64,000 nucleotides of DNA from assembly GCA_029931535.1 (NCBI GenBank), contig JAQPZY010001670.1, positions 7,502,501 to 7,566,500 of the forward strand, written 5' to 3'. Below, piece after piece: positions 12,164-24,300 of the stretch. Origin of the DNA: Margaritifera margaritifera. Lineage: Eukaryota > Mollusca > Bivalvia > Unionida > Margaritiferidae. The first letter of the stretch is position 1. Every line of letters begins with the position of its first letter. Made by a program: the position numbers and the translations under genes. Below the pieces are notes generated by a model, which did no database searches, had not been told where the DNA came from, and saw only the letters and a list, made by a program, of their open reading frames with translations.

Positions 12164-13126
12164 GTAAGTGTTGTATTGTTGAGTATATATGAGAAGTACT
12201 GTAGTAATAATTAACCTATCCACCATGATTTGTAAAGATATAGAATTAGGTTATGTCTGTGCATTTGTTACCTTGTCACTTTTAGGTTATAATTTAACCA
12301 CTGTTCAGGATGTGTTATATATAGCAGACAAATTAGCTGCTTTCATTTTAGGGCAGTCACTCCAATATCATGAGATATGTTTATGAAGCTTGGTGGTTGT
12401 ATCTAACAGTGGTAAGAACATATAGTGTTTCCTTTGTATGCCCATGCTTCAGTAAGCCACAACTTAATGGAAATTTGCTTTTAGGTCATTTAGGAACTGT
12501 GGTTTGTTAAACTATTCATACCATCAACACATGTCTAGCCTTGTTGTCTCTAATTTATCAATACGTTTAAAATTCTAAAGAAATGTTGTCAGTTTGGCCA
12601 CATTTGTAGCCTATAGGCCTCCTGTGCTTTAACAAGTGGATTTATACATCCTCTTTACACCATAATTATTCTCATTTTTAATATTATTTTCAGTAAATTT
12701 TCAGTAAATTATTTTGAATTCATTTGTCACCAAACATATATTAAGTTAGAAATACAAATCTCTGCATTCTTGTCCTTCTAAATCATTCTTATCCATATTT
12801 TTGCTCCTACCTTTTATCAATAACTGATATAATCTTTCATCCCTTGTCTTATCCCTGTATCTATCTCTTCACTATTGGCAACTTTATGAAATGTTAGTGG
12901 CACAAATTTCTTTATTTATTCTAGATTTAGCTTAACAAAGTCAAAAGCTTTTGTTAGTAGTTTACAAAAATGATGTACATATATATTAATTATTTCATTA
13001 TTAATTAATATCTGCTTTTAACCTGCTCCTGTCAGATATAAATGAATTTAAAAGATCTTACGAGTACTTGTATTTTGTATTGTATAAATATATTCATTAA
13101 AATATTAGTTTTTTTAATTTTTGCAG
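12164..13126 (+). other. BEN-gene intron 4
   Basis: AT-rich intron from GTAAGT to TTTTTGCAG. No recognisable content. Confidence 0.6.
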
Positions 13127-13364
13127 ACTGTCAGACTACTGGCTTCTTCAGATATTGTTGTAAAACGATCTGAATTGCGAAAAGCAACTTCTGCAGCAAC
13201 TAAAGCAGCACCCAAAAAAGCAGCATTCACATTGGCCAGCAAACTCTTGCCACGACTGTTTTCATGGCAAGAGTTGGCCATGTCTCGTGGACAAGGACTA
13301 CGCACAAAAAAAGCTGGGGACATAAGACCACCCTTGCATTATGCTAGAATAGAAGTTCTCAAAG

Positions 13365-14088
13365 GTAATTACTATACAGGGAGAGAATCTGATGCTTCTT
13401 AAGATAAAATACCATAAAATTAATTGTTAAAGTAGAGCTGAACTAGGGGCAAATTATGATGATGCTCGAACTGTGAAATGCATTAAGCAAGTATTACATG
13501 AAATATCAGCTTATATTACATATTTACATCATGGCATAACTCTATTTATACAGTACTATTGTCCTAGCATTTGAACTGAATCCAGCTTATATGACTTAAA
13601 ATATAATACACAGAATCTTAACATTTTTGATACAGTAATGACATCATAGCTGGAAAAGTTATACCTATATCTTGCCATTGACAGGCTTCACAGTGAGTAC
13701 AGGGAAATGGTCTGAGAATCCCCAAAATTCAGTAAATTGCTTATGTTGATTGGGAAAGGATAGTGTGTGTGTGTGTGTGTGATAGAGATCAAAACTTGAC
13801 CAGATTCAAAAGAAGATTGCAATTATCTTCATTTACATACTGTAATGTCATTAGACCTGTGTTTGCAATATGACATTATAAATCCCGATTGAAAAAGGTT
13901 TTCGTACATTTTTATGAGCACTTTTGATTTAATATTACTTTATCAAATACTCCTAACAATACTTAAAATTTGTGTATTATGTTGAATTGCTAAATTCACA
14001 AACTTGATTGAGACCAGAAGTATGATTTACAGTACACTTTGTTGAGCCAGTTGGATGTTATTTGTTGTATACTTTACTTTTTTGCCAG
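13365..14088 (+). other. BEN-gene intron 5
   Basis: Intron from GTAATT to TTTTTTGCCAG. It includes a short (GT)n run near 13764-13780. Confidence 0.6.
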
Positions 14089-14270
14089 ATTATGTGATAG
14101 CATTGTGCACTAAAAATGGAAAAGAGGTAAAAGAGCAAGACATCAATGATGCTGTAACTGAGCAAGTCAGTTATGCAAGAAAGAAACTGAAGTTACAGTG
14201 AAAACTTTTGGAACTGCTGTGTAACAGATGAATATCATTGGAACAGTTTTAAAATATTTTGTTTGGAGTG

Positions 14271-14276
14271 AATAAA
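14271..14276 (+). terminator. Polyadenylation signal of the BEN gene
   Basis: AATAAA lies 70 bp after the stop codon at 14199-14201. A second AATAAA occurs near 14514. Confidence 0.6.
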
Positions 14277-14289
14277 TGATGCTGTTAAT

Positions 14290-15110
14290 TTGATTTTCAT
14301 TTGAAAACGTTCAGTGTTTGCACATACATAGTTTTAGGTTTTGGAGAGTTTAGGAAAAGTGGCTAATGTTTATAAGATAAAAAAATGATTAGCTAAAAAT
14401 ATTGTATAAATGTGACACACAACCCAGTCTTTATAAAGCTTGTAATTTGCACAATGTCTTTCTTTTCAGAATGTACTAATTGGTCTATTTGTCTTCTGTT
14501 ATAAGGTTGATTAAATAAACTTTAGTTACTGTGTGTCAGTATGTGTTATTCATACAAGCACAATATGCTAATTATTTAGCTTTGCAGATACATATGATTG
14601 TGTGTAAACTTGTTGAGATAAATATTAATTATATTTGTCATTGACTGTCAGTTCACTCATACAAGATAGTTCACAGTTGGTAACATACATGTAATTGTAA
14701 ATTTCTGGTTTATCATTCGACTGTCCCATGTATTTACATTTAGAAGTCGGGTCCAGTTCATAATTGTTCTATCCTTTTTAATCATTTTTTTCCAGTTAAA
14801 AGATGTACATGTATTCTGTTCTTGGCCAAAATGAAAATAAAAATGGAATAAGTAAAATGTTGAAATCAATTTTTATTTGCTGTAAATTACCCACTAGTCT
14901 GCGATCCAATGCATTTAATAATTATCTAATGAACGGATTAAATTGTGTTTGGTTCTGGTCTTAATTTCACTAGATGGAATCTTTTTCCACGCTGAAGGCA
15001 TTTTGCTTGCAGCTCTGGGTGGAGATTATTTCTGGGCAAAATTTCTGCAAGGTGGACCAACATTTTGACATTTTCATTACTGGATGGGTTTCTGCAGGTA
15101 TTTCCATCTA
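14290..15110. other. Non-coding right part of the transposon
   Basis: AT-rich sequence between the BEN-gene poly(A) signal and the right subterminal array. No coding signal. Confidence 0.5.
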
Positions 15111-15120
15111 ATTAGAAGAA

Positions 15121-15587
15121 AAGATTCCACCTAGTAACAGTAATTTGCATATTTTGAGCTATATTCCATCCTGAATCTGCCTAAAAGTGATAATAAGGGG
15201 AATCTAGGCTAAATAAGCGGAATAAACAAATTCCGCATAGTAGTAGTAGGCGGAATAAACAGATTCCTCCTAGAGTAATTTGCATATTTCGAGCTATATT
15301 CCACCCTGAATCCGCCCTGAATCTGCCTTAAAAGTGATAAGCGGAATCTAGGCTAAATAAGCAGAATAAACAGATTCCGCCTAGTAAGTGGAATAAACAG
15401 ATTCCGCCTAGTAGGCGGAATAAACAGATTCCTGCTAATAATAGACGGAGTAATTTGCATATTTCGGGCCATATTCCGCCCTGAATCCGCCCTGAATCCA
15501 CCTAAAATTTATAATAAGTGGAATCTTAGGCTTTAGGTGAAATCCGCTTTAAAATTCCACCTGGAATCTGGTTAAAGTCAGGGCGGA
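15121..15587. repeat. Right subterminal repeat array
   Basis: At least a dozen copies of AGGCGGAAT or its complement, some with one mismatch (for example near 15216, 15230, 15248, 15340, 15374, 15401, 15413 and 15473). Several form inverted pairs about 26 bp across, spaced by AAACAG. A longer unit beginning TAATTTGCATATT recurs at about 15139, 15275 and 15451. This array is denser than the left one. Confidence 0.8.
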
Positions 15588-15590
15588 AGT

Positions 15591-15603
15591 TTTCGTACGG
15601 GTA
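15591..15603 (-). repeat. Right terminal inverted repeat with TA flank
   Basis: TTTCGTACGGG followed by TA, the exact inverse of the left end. Confidence 0.85.
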
Positions 15604-16065
15604 TTACTAAAATAAAAAAACCTTAAATAACTTCCAAATAACCACTTAACAGAAATTGACCAAATTTGACAAAAAGTGTCCTAGATTGAATACCTTTCAG
15701 ATTGTTACAGATGATTCTGTTCCACTACCAAATATCACAGCCATTACTAAAAGTAAAGAAACATTTACACAACTTTATCTTGAAAAACACTGAACTGAAT
15801 TTTATCAACTTTGACACAAAGTATCCTGGTATAGGGGCCTTTCAATGTTGGACAAATTATGCTGATGTGCCATCAAATATGGATGAAGATACAAAAACTT
15901 GAGAAACCTTGAAACGATTGTTTTCATAACATCTGCAATCAAAAGCATTGAAAGAAATTTCAACAGAAAGCATCCTACTGCTATCATATTTAGTTATAAT
16001 AAGCAGATGTTAGCCAGGTAAGCAAATTCAGACCCACTTGGGCCTTGGACCTCTTGTTTATGCAT
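15604..16065. repeat. Right half of the interrupted tandem repeat
   Basis: It begins 'ttactaaaataaa', continuing the unit cut at 871. One full unit reaches about 15745 ('cacagccattactaaaa'). Another ends with 'ccatcaaatatgg' near 15880. The array closes with 'gggccttggacctcttgttta', a common ending of such repeats. Confidence 0.7.
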
Positions 16066-17369
16066 TGCATTGAAACTTAGTACATACTGTGGTCATAATC
16101 TAAAGCTGCACATATTCACATATCTTAGTGTTCCATTGATTTTTGTAAGAGTGTTTGCTCTTTTTGACTTGCTGCAGGATGCAATATATACATGTAACAG
16201 AATTTTGTTAATGCAACTACTCTTGCATTTTTTAGTCAATTACTGTGAAACTTGGTAGATATTATGGTCATATTAGACAATATGAATGTTGACTAATTAT
16301 GTTTACAATATTTTCAGAAGAATTTATACACCATTGCTGACTATACACTCATCTTCATCATGGGGTAAGGGTGGGATGCAGAAGCAAAACCTGTGAGAGG
16401 TATATTTACATGAGCAAATTGCTCATCAGTCCTCAAGCTTTTACTTGTATATTTGTTAAAATTAGAAATTTGTCTGTGAATGTAAATGGCTTGGTATGAA
16501 TATTTTGAGTTACATTTATGTGTACACCTGAAGTTTATGGAGTATAATATTCTTGGATCATGGTAGTTCAGCCATATTTACAAAATCATCATGACTATTT
16601 TGTCCAAGAGAAAAGCTTTTTTTTATCCATTGAGCTTGGAAATTTTCTTTATCTGCAGGACTCTACATTGAAGTTTATACTGTAAAAATGTAGTCAGCTA
16701 TGAAACCCTGATGCACTTGTGTAGAAAAGGGATGGATTATTGACATTATATATAATTGGCAAAATTATTTGTCTGTAGACTAGTAAGAATTTACTTTCTA
16801 ACACTTGAACCTTTAGTTATGTTATAGTTATGAAAACAGAAGACATTTGTTGTCATTATTATTATTACTGAAGCAAATTGAGAATGCAGCTTGTAATTAG
16901 ATTTTATTTCCCCAGTAAGTGCCTCGGGATCACATGGAATCAACCTCATGATGAGTCAATGAGTTGGTCCAGCATCAGCAAGTCAGTACTAATTGGACTT
17001 TGTCAAGTATTTTATTTTTTCATGATTATAGTAATTTTATGACAGAACTTTGATGAAAATTTGTTGTAACCCTAGGTGTGAACTTCCTCTATTGTTTTGA
17101 GAACTTTCCCGCCTTTGCTGTACATAAACTTTATTGATTTATCAATTTATCAGTGACTGCTGTGTCCCCTTAGACAGTTTGCACCTATACATATGAAACT
17201 CTGAGAGCAAGCTAATATTAAAATAAAAAGTTTTTTTCTAAGTTTTCTTGTTATATGGTATATACTACACTTGATAATAAATAAATTATGGTTCTGTTGT
17301 GCATGAATTAACTTGTAAATCTTACCTGCAGATGCTTGATCTGATACACAATCAGGGACTTACACCTGT
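16066..17369. other. No recognisable gene
   Basis: AT-rich intergenic or intronic DNA. No convincing coding stretch or structured repeat seen on either strand. Confidence 0.5.
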
Positions 17370-18070
17370 CTGGGTGCATTTAGAACATCCCCTTCAGAAA
17401 TCTTTGTGTTGAGGCAAATAAACTCAGTTTATCTCAGACAAACAAAATTGGCTCTTAAGTAAACCAAATTTCATCCCACCTTTTGGCATACAAATTCATT
17501 TTTATTTAGAAACATCAAAAATCAATGCTGGAATACTGAACAATTCTATATTCCAAAATCTCCACCTTGGTTATCAAGCCCCATCTCCCCCAATAATATT
17601 TGATTTGTGACAATTCATAAAGTCCTTAACAAATTCTCTCCTTTTTTGGAGCAAATTCATTGAAATCAGGACCACTTGTCCTGGTCATACACCCCTTTAT
17701 ACAGATGGTTCAAAAGAGGGAGACAATGTTGCATCTGCCATTGCAACACTCTATGGCACCATCTTGAGCTGGTTACGGGATAAAGCCTCCATTTTTACCT
17801 CAGAAATTTCAGTAATTCTCAGATCTTTGAACTATATTGAAACCTATCAAAAAACTAAATTTTCATAATCTTTTCAGATTCCCTTTCCACAATGAAAGCC
17901 TTGCAAATAAACCTTAAATATGACAACCCATTATTATCCCAGATCTTACAGAGACATGCCATACAATCTGGAAAAAGTATTCTGTACAGTTGGCTGCCTA
18001 GTCACATTGGTATTAAGGTTAATGAAAGGGCAGATAAAGCAGCAAAAGCTGCCCTGCAGTCACCCATTTC
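17370..18070 (+). pseudogene. LINE RNase H domain fragment
   Basis: The plus strand encodes the RNase H end of a non-LTR retrotransposon ORF2. Near 17375 it reads RTSPSEIFVLRQ…RQTKLALK, matching the segment before the domain. Near 17697 it reads LYTDGSKEGDNVASAIA, with the first catalytic Asp in YTDGS. Near 17990 it reads SWLPSHIGIKVNERADKAAK, with the usual H…N…D block. Several stops and frame changes separate the blocks, so it is dead. Jockey/I-like elements carry this domain. No reverse transcriptase is visible next to it, so the copy is truncated. Confidence 0.85.
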
Positions 18071-18275
18071 TGAATGGAAGATTCCATATACTGACTTCAG
18101 ATATTATATAAATCAGTTTTTATGTATACTTGGCAAACTATGTGGAATGAAGACTCCACCAATATGCTTCATAAGATCACAAATATTATATCTTGGTGTT
18201 ACATTTATTCTCTTTGTATTCATTTTACATGCCAGTAACACCCACCCCCTCCACCTTTCAGAAAATTGTTCTTTA

Positions 18276-18449
18276 ACCCTTTGCTGTGCAATGACGCATT
18301 TTGATAGCAACCCCTTTACTGTACAATGACGCATTTTGACACCTTTATTGACAAATCCGATTAAGGTGCCCAGTGCAACTAAAAGAAAGTCTTTACACCG
18401 ATAAATCTAGAAACTAAATATGAAGCAAATCATTAGTTTAATCGCAGGG
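18276..18449. mobile_element. TTAA-flanked MITE, possibly piggyBac-like
   Basis: TTAA at 18272-18275 and 18450-18453 bounds a 174-bp sequence beginning CCCTTTGC and ending GCAGGG. A motif around CTGTxCAATGACGCATTTTGA occurs twice, about 35 bp apart. TTAA duplication with CCC/GGG ends is typical of piggyBac-type elements, but the inverted repeats are short. Confidence 0.5.
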
Positions 18450-18453
18450 TTAA

Positions 18454-21120
18454 AGCAACTGTGCAGTTCAGTCTACGCATCTGTTCGATGCAACAGCATG
18501 TCCGCCATTTGTAAACATGCTCTGTATCCCGTGGTTGCAATGTGAAATCATTTGAAAATTTGAATACTGCAGTTGAAAGATTTTTTATAATATAGATGGG
18601 AATATGCCATTCATTGAACTAGTTCAGTTCACTGTCATCAATATTTCACCAAAACAGAGGAAACGTAGAGCAAACTTCGAACTTTGGAGCAAGGCTGTGT
18701 GCTAAAAATAACCTTACTGACATGTGTTCACTGCTTAAGTTTATATCCATCATTTCAGCAAAAAGATATGACCGAGAATCACTGATTTCTCAAAAATATA
18801 GATCTTTGATATTTCAAAAACATTTACTCGCTAATTTTAATACCAAGCAGCACAAAAAATCTACAAATGAAGTCCTCAAATATTCTTCTATTTTTATAAA
18901 TGAGGAAAAACCATTAGTCACATGGCACGGCAAATTCTGCTTAACTCCACAATCATTAGTGCGTTTATCACCGTAAAATTGAGTTGTCTTTAGAGAAATG
19001 TTTTTCAATACTTATAAATCTTTATTCAATGTCACATCAATTTTAAATCATTATAATTTATTATTTGTTGATTTTTACAAGAAAGTTGAGACACGACAGT
19101 GAGTCCCTAAATGAGTGAATGAAGCACGCCACATTTTGAAAACCATTTAAATTGTGAAATATACTGTTATTAGAGATTGCAAGTCAATACTGATTTCATG
19201 CTCACTTGGATTTTTATTATCTCATGTTTTCAAAGATCTGCTAAAACTCTTGTTTTTAATAAACAGCAATATCTAATTACTGCTCCCAAGAACACGTTTC
19301 AAGTTGGAGTCAGCACTGATAATGAGAGGATAGGATGGTTGTGAGGTTATCAGATTTCGCAAATGCGACAACCTTTGAAGGCATAGAAAATTCACAAAAG
19401 GATGAAACTAAGCTAAAACTGTAATTTTTTATTGTTAATTGATACAGAAGAAGAGATAAATTAATTTGATATTTGTCTTTGAATAAATTAACAATGAAAA
19501 TGATCATCCTTCATGGATATTAAAAAACATATAGTATGGTATATATGACTCTTTATCTCTAAAGTTTCAGTTTCATGATTTTACTGAACAGAAAATGTGT
19601 GTGGTTTTAGATTTACAGAATATGATACATAAAATATATAGTACATACAAGTAATTTTAAACAAACCAATTTGGAAAGCTAGAGAATTAAAAAGACTATT
19701 CTTGTCTGTGCAATCAAGAGATATCATTTCTGCAGTAGGCATAACATAATACGGTCGGTGAATCTAAATTGTTGGGAAAAGGGAAGGATTAAAGCAATGT
19801 TTTTCTCTTTATCACAGATGCTAAAGTCCACATAATAACAAGGTAATCATTTAAAAAGTTTGAAGCAAATATAATAGTGTATCCACTCATTATTTGGCTT
19901 TGTCCTATAAAGTTTTTGATGGTAATTATTTCAAGACATTATTATTAAGTCCTATTTATTCTAGTCTTACTTAACAGATTTTCCAATAATTGTTTACCTA
20001 TTTAAGCCTGTTGACTGTGAAATATAATTTATTTATTTATTTATCATTTATATTTATTTAATTTATTTATTTACAATATTTTTGGTTTAATTCAATGTTT
20101 TTTTTTAAAAAAAAAGACATATCCAATTATGTGCATTTCTGTAAATTCTTTTCCTTGATGTGATAAGTTAACAAAAATGGTGATACAATTACAAATGAAA
20201 TGCATTTAATATGGTTATTACCACACAAATGTTTGGGCTGTCATGACTTCAGAGACATACATTCCCAGTACCACATTAAGATATTCTTCCTCTTAATACT
20301 CATCTTGATTGAAAATTGTTTACTGAGGTTTATTCCATGTATCAGAAATGAAGATATTCATCCTCTTTATTATTTTCTCATAATAAAATGATGTTTAATA
20401 AGCAAAACATCTAATATGACAGATTAATCATAATTGCATGTTTTAATTTTCTCCTTAATCCACAAAATGACAAGGTGAAATGAAAGAGAAATGTACCTTC
20501 TTTGTTCTTTGCAGTGCTTCTGAGTAGTGAGTGATTCAGACATCGACCTTTGTGATTATTTCATATCTTTTGAAGACATTTTCAAAAATATTAAATCTTT
20601 ACACAGCAGTTCATGATATTTTTTAATAATCTCTTCAAGATTTTACATATTTGGCACTCAGTATTCCAGTTAGATGGAAATAACTGTGCTCTATTGCCTT
20701 CCCTCTGCCCTTTCTAGCATCACTCCTCAATTGTTCAGATCACTAAAATACTTATTTAAAACTGCTCTGTTCTATTAATTTTATATTTTAATATGTTTTA
20801 TTTAATATCAAATGCTTGTATGAATGCAAGCTTGATTGTTCTTTATTTCTAAAATGGATGACATCCTAAATTTTGTGACTAAAAGTATGTTCTTCAGTAG
20901 AAAAATATTAGTGCATGTACCAATATGCTCTTTTAGTTATGTTTGAAAAATTACCCATTTGTTCCAAACCATGCCACTTTTTGTAAACAGTGCCGATATT
21001 GCACATCCTTCTGAAATTTATTTTTGTATATAATTTTATTTTTATATAATTTGAGTGTTCAATTTTTAATAAGACAGCTTGTTTCTTCAATCAGACTTTA
21101 AAAGAGATGCTTTTTATAGC
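18454..21120. other. No recognisable gene
   Basis: AT-rich DNA with an ATTT-rich stretch at about 20025-20075 and a T/A homopolymer near 20100. No coding signal. Confidence 0.5.
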
Positions 21121-21127
21121 CCAAGTC

Positions 21128-21151
21128 ATATATATATATATATGAAAGTAC

Positions 21152-21229
<78 letters not shown>
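21128..21229. repeat. TA/TG microsatellite
   Basis: (TA)n at 21128-21143, (TG)n at 21151-21163 and a long (TA)n at 21164-21229. Confidence 0.95.
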
Positions 21230-21233
<4 letters not shown>

Positions 21234-21370
21234 GAGCAAGAGAGAGATTAAAACTACTATCAGATCCTGAATTGCAAATATTTATTTAAGCAACTGGTGC
21301 AAGTCAAGTTCTTTCTTTCTTTTGACTGATGTTTGTTCTTTATAAAATCCAAAAGTCTAAAGAATACATA

Positions 21371-24300
21371 CCGTATATACTCGCTTATAAGTCAACGTTT
21401 TTCACTTAGAATTCGATTCATACAGAGTAGGTGTCGTCTTATAAGCGCGACATTAAAAAAAATAAAAAAATCTTGGGGTAATGTTGGAAACTCTAGATGT
21501 TTGCAGTACATAAAAATACTGTCAGTTCATATACTTTTACGTTTTCATGCCACTATTCCTATGCAGTAATGCATATATGACATGCACTGTGTTTATCCGT
21601 TTCATGACGGTATTCATTACACAATACATGTATCTACAGTTATTTGGGTTTTATTAATTTGAAAATATTACCGGTAAATTAAATACTACCTTCCGCAAAA
21701 TGAAGTGTCCGTCAATGTTTACCGTGGGTGTTTACTAGTAAGTATATTGCCTCCATTTTCGTGCAAGTCCAAACAACCTGTATTTGTATAAATATTTGTG
21801 TTTTGCTGTGTAAAGACTGTGCTTGATGCAATAAAAGTTTTGATTTAATTTGTATTTTCCTTTTCCACAAGTCAGATTTAATTCCCAATTGATATTTCCC
21901 AAGTTATCTGCCAGTGCACGTGGGCTGATAAGCCTTTGGCTTGTAAAGGGACTCACTTTGTTTTAAAGTTGACAATCCTTTTGATCGAGCCGCCAATCTA
22001 TACTTGTTCAGTGTCAAGTAGAGTTCTACAACTTCCTGTGCATATACTTTGACCTTAGTCCCTTTGCTTGTAAAGGCACCACACTCTTTGTTTTCCCACA
22101 TGACAACCCTTTGATCAAGCCACGAGTTTGATACTTGTTCAGTGCCAAGTAACAAAGGGTGGCTATTTGAACTCCCTGTGATCTTGCCGCACAATTATTA
22201 TGTGTTCAGTTGCAGCCTTTAATAGATTTCTGACTTTTTGATCAAAGTGTTACTCACAGAGCCCATGCTCAGTCTCTGCATAAGCACCCGCATATGACAG
22301 TAAACCAGAGATCGGAGTCGGACGAGATTTATGATGACTAGATGACGATGATTTACAATGACTAGACAATGATGTAGGATTTCAGAACTTTAACAGACAA
22401 TGAGGATTAATTCTTGGACAATGTACCAGATGACATTAGATAGTGATATTTATAGGATACCGTGAATCACAAAAACGTGGACTTAACTTTCATTGTTTGT
22501 TTGTACGATGTGTGGAATTAACATATTACGGGTTATTGTGAATCGGATCATCCTGAACTTCTATTTTTATACCAGTATGTGACCTATACCATATTTGCCG
22601 GCCTATAAGTCGATACTTTTTGACCTGGAAGTTTGGGCTTCGTCTTATACTCCGAATCGACTTATATAAAAATTAAGTCATTGAAATTACTTTACCGTAA
22701 AAAAAAAAAAAATAAAAAAAAAAAATTCAAAGTACGAAAAGTATAGTGTAAAAAAATAATTATCATTTTTGGGAAGAGATCGTGTGCGAAAAAATATTGG
22801 ACCCGACATGGAGAAGGATTTCGAAATATTTACGTGATTGTCAGTGTTAAATTCGCGTGCATCAGACGTAATTGCGCTAAAGCAGCATGCACTAGTAATA
22901 TATGTTGTTTGAGTTTGCTTACATATGTGTGTAGTAGAATAGACAAGTTAGAAAACGGATAACCATGACATTGACATGGGTATTCCATTGCACATTTTCT
23001 TATTGCATCTTGTGATCGAAATAAAAGAGAGAGACAGAGATTTCAGCCCTTGTTCATGCTATTTTGCTTAATGTACCTTACTGACCCCTTTTAGCTGAAG
23101 CTTTTGTCAAAGAGAGAAAACAGTAATGAAATAGTCAATGGAAATTAAAACAATACATACCATACTCCTTCAGTTTCAAAGATATATAATTTATATTTAA
23201 ATATTCACAATATTTATATTCATATAGACTCCATTTAGTTTAAATCCCAAGATGACCATTTAGCATGCTTTTTTTTTTTTTTTTTTTTCTTCAAATACAA
23301 TGAACTCTATATTCCCACGAAATAAAATTACCCTTTATCAGTAAGTGCATGTACACTTCCTGTAGTTAGGCAGCATTTTAGTTTGATCTTTGCTCATGAA
23401 TTCAAAGCTCTGACGCTTCTGTCGGCGAGATCAAAAGATGTCACTGGTTGAGAAACTTACATGAGCAAGCACCTGGCATTACAGGTCATTACACAGTCCT
23501 GCATACATTAACATGCTTTACAGGATCGATTACAATACCCTATGGGTAGCCTCATTTCCCTATTGGTAGCCTCACTAATTTGATCACATCTACTGCAGGT
23601 GTCAACTGGAATGACCTGGCCAAAGCTGTAGGCATATTTAATTAAAATGTAAATAACACTGCAAAGCCAGTTGGTTTTTTTATGATAATGGATATAAAAA
23701 CAAGAATGAACTGTTTATTCAGAGATATTAATTGATAATGGAATACAGTAATGCTCCTGTACATGAGTAAGATCGCAATCATCAGGTAACTCAACAATAC
23801 ATATTACAATCATCCTGTAACCTCTCTCTCTCCAAAAGCTACAAGTAAAAAGTGCTCTGAATGCATATGTTCTTACACACTGACACAGCGTTGTTTCATC
23901 CTCTCTCTCTCACACACATTCACACAGACGCACATGCACGCATTCACTAAAAACAACAAGTCTTAATCGAGTTCTTTTAGTTTTTATTCTACATATAATT
24001 TGATAATGAGGTTACTGTTGCTGTAAGAATACAAGTTGTACTTATTTTTTGACAACAGGAGTTCATATAATTGCGTACAATGTACCAATAAATAATACCT
24101 ATAAATAATATGTGTACAGACCATCTTAATCATTTTCGCAATTAATCTGGAATAGCATAGTGATACCATTAATATTCATGAAACCCGAAGTTACTAGCGA
24201 AAGTGACGAAGCCAAGGTGTTGATCTGGCTTCGTTTTATACTCTGCATCAACTTATATATGGATGAAGGATTGAAATTTGACGAAATTAGCGAATTCGAC

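Larger units (their letters stand above)
7193..14201 (+). pseudogene. BEN-domain protein gene of the transposon, six exons, two lesions
   Basis: Exons: 7193-7349, 9367-10064, 10888-11030, 11849-12163, 13127-13364 and 14089-14201. All joins are GT-AG and phases agree (1-1, 1-1, 0-0, 0-0, 1-1). The protein would have about 554 residues. Exons 1-2 encode a compact N-terminal domain (FVEDNSLSVV, MTWGKDLFLGTIVKIHG) followed by a basic stretch; the middle is low-complexity and Ser/Pro/Gln-rich. Exons 5-6 encode a BEN-like helical domain (LASKLLPRLFSWQELAMSRG to DINDAVTEQVSYARKKL). BEN domains bind DNA and chromatin proteins. Two breaks lie in exon 2: a one-base loss in an A-rich run at about 9557-9575 and an in-frame TAG at 9782-9784. 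An alternative short exon 2 (9367-9492, donor GTAAGC) keeps phase and would skip both. Likely role, inferred: binding the subterminal repeats, like TNPA. Confidence 0.78.
874..15601. mobile_element. 14.7-kb DNA transposon with transposase, BEN-domain and PHD-finger genes
   Basis: The ends are a perfect 11-bp terminal inverted repeat, CCCGTACGAAA, at 874-884 and 15591-15601. Each end is flanked by TA (872-873 and 15602-15603), consistent with a TA target duplication. The outer flanks together form one continuous copy of a local tandem repeat, giving an independent empty-site argument. Both ends hold arrays of AGGCGGAAT in both orientations, as in the subterminal regions of En/Spm-type elements. 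The interior holds a minus-strand Tnp2-like transposase, a divergent plus-strand BEN-domain gene and a small PHD-type gene. The TIR does not begin with CACT(A/G), unlike typical CACTA elements, so the superfamily is uncertain. Seen: ends, flanks and genes. Inferred: that they move as one unit. Confidence 0.82.

Noticed and set aside
21079..21270. Frame through the TA microsatellite
   Set aside because: Tyr-Ile repeat is simply translated (TA)n.
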